Source: Leishmania mexicana MHOM/GT/2001/U1103 (Eukaryota; Euglenozoa; Kinetoplastea; Trypanosomatida; Trypanosomatidae). From it: a DNA stretch of 64,000 bases. Each line of letters begins with the position of its first letter. The stretch's first letter is position 1. The stretch spans positions 95,001 to 159,000 of the forward strand of contig NC_018327.1 in NCBI RefSeq assembly GCF_000234665.1, in the 5' to 3' direction. The notes beneath the pieces were generated by a model. The model did no database searches. It saw only the letters and a list, made by a program, of their open reading frames with translations, and had not been told where the DNA came from. Below are positions 58,148-64,000 of this stretch, in pieces. The position numbers and the translations under genes were made by a program.

Positions 58148-59414
58148 GGTTGGAGTACTGGACTGTCAATCGCTCAAGTAGAAACGTGGCTTCCATGCCC
58201 AGCACAGTCCTCCCCAGCTTCCTCCCCCCTCCTCCCCCAAGCGTGCTGGGGCCTCTGCTGGACAGTCCGTCCTCGCACCCCCGCCATACCTCCACCACAC
58301 CCATACACATGAGTAACTTGTGTCTGCCCTTACGCTCCTGCTAGCCACTGCTGTCGTATTCACTTCTCCTGTTACTAATGATTGCTGCCTCTTCTTCTCG
58401 CCGCCGCTGCGTGCGTGGGTGCGCTCGTTTCTCCGTCAAGGTGTTCGCTACCTGGTGCACAGAACCACCAGAGCGAGGGCGGCGATCTCCATGTGCCGCA
58501 GGAAAGGGGCGCTATGCTCGGAAACTGACGAAAGGCTCAGCTTCCCGTATGGGAGGGTGGGTTTGTATACGGACGGTCTAGTGTGTGTATCTCTCACAGT
58601 GTTCTCGCCCCAACTCCTCCTCCTCCCCCCACTCGCCGGCCGCTCCTGTTCGATCTTGGCTGTCTCACCACCAACACACACGGGGTGACACACATGCAAA
58701 GAGTCTGGCCTTATTTCATACCTCACTCTGGTCTTTGCCCTTCCCCATCCATCCGACTTTTGGCTGCGCCGCCACACACGAAGAAAGCAAACCACAAGCG
58801 CTCGTAACGCCTCGTTTGGCTGGTCGAATCCATCGGCACCCTCTCATATCGCCGCCACTGCGCCAAGAGCCCCATCACATACCACCCGCCAAAACGGCCG
58901 CATCGGCAGTACCAACGTCCCCCCCCCTCCCCTCCCCTCCTCTTCCTAAAAGAAAACACGCACACACACACACACACAGACCCGCCTTGGCTTTCGAAAA
59001 AGCTTTTGGGGCTTTCCGATCGTCGTGTGGCTCTCTTGTCCTCCACTCCATCTCCTGCCCGTTCCTCCGAACCCCATCCTTCGTCAGCCACACAACCGAC
59101 GCCCGAAGCCAAGCCTCAACCTTCTCCCTATACCCTTCCCACTGATCACAAAAAGACGCTGCGCGCCGCGCTAGCGCCCTCCTCCGATCACCACCACCCC
59201 TTCGTGTTTTCGCTGCTCTGCTGCTTCTCCTGCTTTACTGTTTGCATCCGCCTCCTCTCGTGTGTGTGGTCATCCGGCGCGGCCATTCCTTCCCTGTTGA
59301 GGGGGGGGAACCACGGCACGACGTGACACGCACGTCATTGCGGCAGCGGAAAAGGCACGCCTTCTGTCACGCATACGCGCACACAGAGCACGGCAACGTG
59401 TGCAGCAATCGAGC
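58148..59414 (+). other. intergenic/UTR region
   Basis: A 1.27 kb gap with poly-C (58919-58930), a (CA)n run (58961-58979) and C/T tracts (58205-58235, 58610-58630, 59210-59240). No gene is supported. Confidence 0.6.
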
Positions 59415-60641
59415 ATGGCTGACACGCAACCTGTCCCGGCGACGGTGACGTCCGCGCATGGCGCCCATGCCGAGGCGTTTGGCGAGTCTTTCATCATAAC
59501 ACTGAGCTCTGAGAACCTGCGCGTGCAGCTGCTGTCGCATGGTGCGGCGCTAAACTCCGTGAAGGTGCGCAAACCGCACGCCGCAGCATCGACGACCGCT
59601 GCGGCGTCGGCGACTGCGGAGCAGGACGATGAATGGTTGGAGGTGTGCCTCGGCTACACGAACCCGGAGGAGGCCCTCAGCGCCGACGCGGTGGCCGGTC
59701 ACACTATTGGACGATACGCCGGGCGCCTTGCCAATGGCGAGCTCGAGATCACGGGAACGACGTATACGCTCGCCAAAAACTGCGGCCCGCACAACCTCCA
59801 CGGCGGTCCGGTCGGGTTTCAAAACCAGGAATGGAAGTACCTGTTGTCGGACGGCGGGGACGAGACCGGTGTGGCGTTCCACCTCGTCTCACCGCACATG
59901 GATCAGGGCTTCCCCGGTGAACTCTTCGTGACGGCTACCTACAGCATCATCAAGTCAGCTCCAGTACCCACCCTCAAGTACGTGCTGCAAGCCTCGCTGT
60001 CGGACAACACGCCAGCGGACGTGACGGTGATCAACCTGACGAACCACGCGTACTGGAACCTGAATGGTGCTCCTCGACCAGGAGCGGCGGATGCGGTGGC
60101 GCCGCTGCCGCGAAGCATCGCGAACCACTACCTGCAGTTACAGTCCAAGTACTTTGCCGTCACCGATGAACTGAGTATCCCGAATGGTGACATGCGTCCC
60201 GTCGAGGGCACCCCGCACGACTACTCGGCGCTGCGCTGCGTTGCCGAGGGAATGGAGGCGACGAAGGAGGAAGGTCGCGACGGTGGCGGCTACGACGACC
60301 CGGTCGCCCTTGAAACGTGGGACTCGACCCTGCGGGAGGCAGCTCTGGTGTACAGTCCAGCTACCAAGCTGCGCATGCAGGTGTGCACCACGAACCCAGC
60401 CATTGTTGTCTACACAGCAAACCACCTGCCGGCCGATGCCTCTGGCGCAAAAGGCCAGCGCTTCCAGCAGCACAGTGCGATCTGCCTGGAGTGTCAGTAC
60501 TTCCCAAACAGTCCCAACGTGCGAGCCTTCCCATCGACAGTGTTAAAGAAGGGCGAAGCGTACAACGAGACTACGACTCATGCGTTCCAGTTCATGAACG
60601 CCGACATCACTCCAGAGGAGAGGCTGCTGCGCCGTCAGTAA
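59415..60641 (+). CDS. aldose 1-epimerase (mutarotase)
   Basis: A 408-residue member of the galactose mutarotase family, which interconverts the alpha and beta anomers of hexoses such as glucose and galactose ahead of phosphorylation. Family landmarks are in order: a GAALNSVKV strand, GHTIGRYAGRLANG, the GPHNLHGG motif with His126 and His129, the NLTNHAYWNL motif with His211 (predicted acid) and the CLECQYFPNS motif with Glu359 (predicted base), ending with a GEAYNETTTHAF strand. An Ala/Thr-rich insertion (about 56-68) and a Gly/Asp-rich loop near 280-298 make it longer than the bacterial enzyme (about 340). No PTS1 is present. The frame starts five codons earlier at a GTG; the first ATG is 59415. 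Confidence 0.93.
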   Translation: MADTQPVPATVTSAHGAHAEAFGESFIITLSSENLRVQLLSHGAALNSVKVRKPHAAASTTAAASATAEQDDEWLEVCLGYTNPEEALSADAVAGHTIGRYAGRLANGELEITGTTYTLAKNCGPHNLHGGPVGFQNQEWKYLLSDGGDETGVAFHLVSPHMDQGFPGELFVTATYSIIKSAPVPTLKYVLQASLSDNTPADVTVINLTNHAYWNLNGAPRPGAADAVAPLPRSIANHYLQLQSKYFAVTDELSIPNGDMRPVEGTPHDYSALRCVAEGMEATKEEGRDGGGYDDPVALETWDSTLREAALVYSPATKLRMQVCTTNPAIVVYTANHLPADASGAKGQRFQQHSAICLECQYFPNSPNVRAFPSTVLKKGEAYNETTTHAFQFMNADITPEERLLRRQ

Positions 60642-61473
60642 ACCGTGCCGTCCTGCGTGGAGATGCGTGTATGGGCTGGAGCTGCGAGAGGAGAGATAAA
60701 CGGCGGGGAGAAAGAGGAAGGCGAACCTCAGCCGCCCCCCTTCACGTGCTGTAGGGCATGCGGTGCCTCTTCCGCCACTCCCCCGCACAAAGCCTCACGC
60801 TTGCGGTCCTTGTGCCCTCACCTGTGGAGTTTCACCTCTCCGCACCTCACCGCGACCCTCGACAAGGCAGCGGCACGCACTCTCCGTTGATCGACTCCCT
60901 ATACTCCTAGTCTTGCTCTATCGTTTTGCCAGGATTGCATGTCGTGCGAGCTCGGTGACTTGCGTGGCATGCGCCTTTCCCGTGTATTCGCGTATGCGCG
61001 GGCACCGCATCCTCTCCCCCTGAAGACGGCACACGAATTTAGGAGCAAGAAAGACCCCTGGCACCACCGCAGGCGCACCGGAACGCATACTTGAGGCGGC
61101 GGACAGGGAGGGTGGAAGCCAGGGGAGAGAACTCTCAGCAGACAAGAAGGGACCATGAGAGCGCGCGAGCGAGCATAAGAGGGCGAGATGGGTTAGCGGT
61201 GAGGGAGACATGATGGGGAGGCGGTGCGCAGCTCTGTGGTCAGCAGCAGGCTCCCTTTCGCTGCCTCCCTCCTCCTTTTTTACGAATTCGTCGCCGCCCG
61301 TCACCCGCACGGCTTCCCCCCCCCCCCGCGAAGGGACTGCACGGACGAGACCGCGTCGGTGCCGCGGAGTGTCAGCGGCCATTTTTCTTCCGCCGCCCAC
61401 CTCTCTCCCGCCTTGCTGGTGTTTCTTCTCCTTGGCTCTTCGCTGCCTTCTTCTACCTTCTTGTCGGCCCTCC

Positions 61474-61970
61474 CATGACACGGGACACCTCTCAGTGCGT
61501 GGCGTCAGGGCCCCGTGTGCGCCTGCGCTCGGCGGGAGAGGGGCCATGGAGCCCCCGCCACCCCCGCAATGCCGAACGGCTGCTGGCGGTGACAGGGTCG
61601 AGTGCCTACGACATGGCGAGGCCAGTGGGAGTCATGGCTGCCGATGTCGGCGGTGAGGTCCTGGATGGCGGTGCGTGGGGGAGCGGCGCGCGACAGTGGG
61701 CACACGCTCGTGCCATCCACATGATGTGCAGAGTATCGACACCACCACCCAAGCGTATCCCAGCCACCCGCCTCCGGCCCTCACACGGCTTACGAGTGTG
61801 GTGGGTAGAGTTGGAGGCACAGGCCGCGCTCTCACATGGCTGAGTCAGGCGCATGGCTGTAGCGCTTGTGCCTAGGGCTGCTTCGCACCACGCGGTGTGG
61901 CGGGGGCCTGTGGCAGGCCGTAGGGGGTGCGGGTGGCGCATTGTTTGTGGGTCAAGTTGTATGGTAGAAA
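61474..61970 (+). mobile_element. SIDER2-like retroposon copy C (diverged)
   Basis: Collinear with copies A and B. It keeps the CCTCTCAGTGCGTGGCGTC block, the GGGTCGAGTGCCTACGACAT block, the GATGTCGGCGGTGAGGTCC block and the ACCACGCGGTGTGG block near the far end. It has several indels, including loss of most of the central GCGTGCCGCCCC-type segment present in A and B. It is an older copy in the presumed 3' UTR of the epimerase, in the same orientation as B. The 3' edge is approximate. Confidence 0.7.
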
Positions 61971-62026
61971 GGAACCCTTTGCTTGAAGACGAAATGGGCC
62001 GTCGGCGTATCTTCCCTCTCCCTCTG

Positions 62027-62045
62027 CGTGTGTGTGTGTGTGTGT
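62027..62045 (+). repeat. (GT)n microsatellite
   Basis: About nine GT dinucleotides just downstream of retroposon copy C. Confidence 0.9.
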
Positions 62046-62816
62046 GCACCACTGCGGCTGCGACTCGAACTTGTGTGCTCGACAAGAGCAAAGAACCAGG
62101 CGAGGAAGTAGGGCTCTGCGAGTGCCATGTGCGCTGGTGGGGTACCGACGTTGGCATGTACAGTCCCGTGGGGAGGGGCGGGTAGTATCGCGTCCATGTC
62201 TCGGCTGTAGACGCTTGGATACCGCCGTCTACGTATCCCTCTCCCGCTGCCTGTACTAGGGCGCAGCAGACCCAAGGCATGTACAGGGGAGTGCACGGCT
62301 GATTAGGTGGTCATTCTGCTTGTTGAGGCTACGCACCGTCATGCTGTACGTATGCTCTCCACTTGTGGCGGAAAAGCCTCTGCACATTCTCTCTCCTCTC
62401 GCCACCTCTCTGTTACGTGCGCACTTGCACGCACAAAACACGCGCACATACACGCATCCATGCACTCAGTGAAGGCTGATCGAGCGCGTGGAGACGGAAG
62501 CAAGGATCGCGTGAAAGGCTAAAGAAAAAAGAATCCTGTGCTCCTGCGTCAGCGGCGTGCAGCTCTTCTCTCTCGCTCGCGATGGAATCGGCGCACTCGA
62601 CAGATGCCACGAACTCCTCCTCGGCTTTCAGGCCTGCGCTCGGTGAACACGTGTAGGGGAACAAGTGACAGAGGCAAACGACCAGTGTGAAGGGCGCTGG
62701 GGCACGAAAAGCGGCATTAGCAGATCTCGCTCGTCCTCCCTTTCTTCGCTTTCCACCCCGAGCCCTGCCTCACACACGTGCGCGTGCCGCACCCTTTACC
62801 CTACCCGGCATCCGCC

Positions 62817-63770
62817 ATGAACATCGTCACCTCCTACTTTCTCGTTCGCAAGCTGCCAGGCACCCTTGCCATCGGCGGAGACGTCCTGGAGCATCAGAAC
62901 GCCCGCCAGCGCGAGTACTTGGAGTGTCTTCGACTCAATCAGCAGCATCCCGGCGTCGCGTCCATCCACCTCATCGTTGAAGGGGTCGACGCCTACGAGC
63001 ACCTGCTGAAGCACGTTCTCTGCAACCCTCACTTCCAAAATGCATCGACGCCGACAACGTCCACGACGCCGGCAAGCGCACCGCACCGCAGACGCCATGC
63101 CGTTCCTATCGTGCCTGTGGTGCACTTTGCCAGCGGCATGCCCTTGTACGCCGACCTCTTCGCCTACGCCAACCAGCTCCTCTCGCACCGCCTCACGATG
63201 GTGTGCAACGCGGATGTGTATCTCTCCCCTGAGCACTTTTCGCTGTCAGCGGTAGGGGACCTCTTTCGCCAATCCCGCACTCTACCTCCTCCCCGCGCAG
63301 CGCGTCGCGGAGAGTGCCAGACGTTGACTACGGACATAGCGGAAGGGGAGGCGATGCAGTCCAAGTCTGCGCCGAAGCGAGCGAACCCTTTGGCGCTGGC
63401 GCTCACCCGCTACGAGAGCGATAACCCTCTCGACGCCCCATTCGTGTATGAGTACCGTGGCTCTCACGACGCCTTCGTGTTTGTGCCGCCGGTGCCGCCG
63501 TCGCTTGTGCGCAGTGTCGCCCATCCACAGAACTGCTACAAAGCCGAAAACATCGTCTTGCACGAGCTTCAGCAAAGTGGGTACCTGACACTGAACCCGA
63601 CCTTGGGAGATGGCGTGCGCCTTGTTCACCGCCACGCCACCGATCTCCGGCAGTGGTTTCCGCCGGTGGACGAGTCGCGGTACGGTCGTGCACAGCCGAG
63701 CACTTTGGCACAGGCGGCATCGCGCATCCGTGAAGAAGCACGCGTGCGGTCGCCGCCGCCTTCTGTATAA
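62817..63770 (+). CDS. glycosyltransferase-like protein of unknown specificity
   Basis: A 317-residue protein. The N-terminus (SYFLVRKLPG...RQREYLECLRLN) and the sequence of landmarks recall a family of GT-A-like proteins of bacteria, protists and large viruses. These are a nucleotide-sugar-site-like NAD at residues 131-133 in the VCNADVYLS strand, an ALALTRY strand, the S-H-D-A-F motif at 216-220 (compare SQDAWIF), the NCYKAENIVLHEL helix from 239 (compare GCDNRIAYEL) and NPTLGDGVRLVHRH from 260. I recall this only as a pattern, so activity and substrate are unproven. A Thr/Ser/Pro/His-rich insertion (about 75-95) and an Arg/Thr-rich one (about 155-185) interrupt the fold. No signal peptide or membrane helix is visible. 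The ATG at 62817 fits the conserved N-terminus. Confidence 0.65.
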   Translation: MNIVTSYFLVRKLPGTLAIGGDVLEHQNARQREYLECLRLNQQHPGVASIHLIVEGVDAYEHLLKHVLCNPHFQNASTPTTSTTPASAPHRRRHAVPIVPVVHFASGMPLYADLFAYANQLLSHRLTMVCNADVYLSPEHFSLSAVGDLFRQSRTLPPPRAARRGECQTLTTDIAEGEAMQSKSAPKRANPLALALTRYESDNPLDAPFVYEYRGSHDAFVFVPPVPPSLVRSVAHPQNCYKAENIVLHELQQSGYLTLNPTLGDGVRLVHRHATDLRQWFPPVDESRYGRAQPSTLAQAASRIREEARVRSPPPSV

Positions 63771-64000
63771 GGGCTGATCTCTACATGCTCCCTCTCTCTC
63801 GTTACCATGTGTTGCCGGTGCACGTGGCGTGCCTTCAACGGCCCCTCTTGCGACTTGTTTTCCCTGTCGACTCCGGGTATGCAGCTCGGCGCAGATACTC
63901 GCTCTGCGTCCAACGCGCCAAGCAGCACGGCTCGCTCGTAGTTTTCCTCTCTGTCTGTCTGTCTCTGCATTGTCGTTGGTGCCCCTTTGCCGGTGCGCCC
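63771..64000 (+). other. downstream UTR sequence
   Basis: 230 bases to the window end with C/T-rich patches and a CTGT tetranucleotide run (63948-63963). No gene is visible. Confidence 0.5.

Larger units (their letters stand above)
60642..62816 (+). other. intergenic/UTR region with SIDER2-like element
   Basis: A 2.2 kb gap holding a poly-C run (61317-61327), pyrimidine tracts (61380-61470), retroposon copy C (61474-61970) and a (GT)n run (62027-62045). No gene is supported. Confidence 0.6.

Overview
The window is nuclear DNA of a Leishmania species. Every convincing gene lies on the + strand, has no intron, is GC-rich at third codon positions and is separated from its neighbours by long UTR-like DNA rich in pyrimidine tracts, poly-C/poly-A runs and CA/TA/CAC microsatellites. 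That is the layout of a kinetoplastid polycistronic gene cluster whose mRNAs are separated by spliced-leader trans-splicing. Pteridine reductase 1 (PTR1) followed by HUS1, a tryptophanyl-tRNA synthetase, an NADP alcohol dehydrogenase and an ABCG transporter matches what I remember of the drug-resistance 'H locus' side of L. major chromosome 23. The PTR1 protein differs from the L. major, L. donovani and Viannia forms I remember; a L. mexicana-complex origin is my guess, not proven.

Layout: 1-41 is probably the last codons of the upstream gene (expected argininosuccinate synthase), ending in an SRL tripeptide. A 3.7 kb gap with a degenerate SIDER2-like retroposon leads to PTR1 (3.7-4.6 kb). 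Then come a large RING-finger protein (5.4-8.9 kb), HUS1 (9.8-10.8), a TrpRS (11.6-13.0), a Trl1-like RNA ligase/kinase (14.3-18.3), a SAP18-like protein (19.6-20.4), a tail-anchored-looking protein (21.4-22.1) and V-ATPase subunit G (22.8-23.2). Three unknown proteins follow (26.3-30.8), then a zinc NADP alcohol dehydrogenase (32.2-33.2), a 3.5 kb gap with an AT block, a small mitochondrial-looking protein (36.8-37.1), an ABCG transporter with a cysteine-rich ectodomain (40.2-43.9), a 1963-residue protein with a cryptic RasGAP-like fold (45.5-51.4) and a 1438-residue membrane protein (53.0-57.3). The window ends with a small unknown protein, an aldose 1-epimerase (59.4-60.6) and a glycosyltransferase-like protein (62.8-63.8).

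These genes are not a pathway; they are housekeeping and lineage-specific genes sharing one transcription unit. The most striking structure is a pair of equal-length (548 bp), apparently near-identical SIDER2-like elements in opposite orientation at 18.62-19.17 and 25.45-26.00 kb. They bracket the SAP18-like, tail-anchored and V-ATPase G genes. Inverted repeats of this kind are the established substrate for amplicon formation in Leishmania, and this pair lies about 14 kb downstream of the resistance gene PTR1. Two more diverged copies lie near 1.85 and 61.47 kb. I found no CRISPR array, tRNA, rRNA, operon or bacterial-type system.
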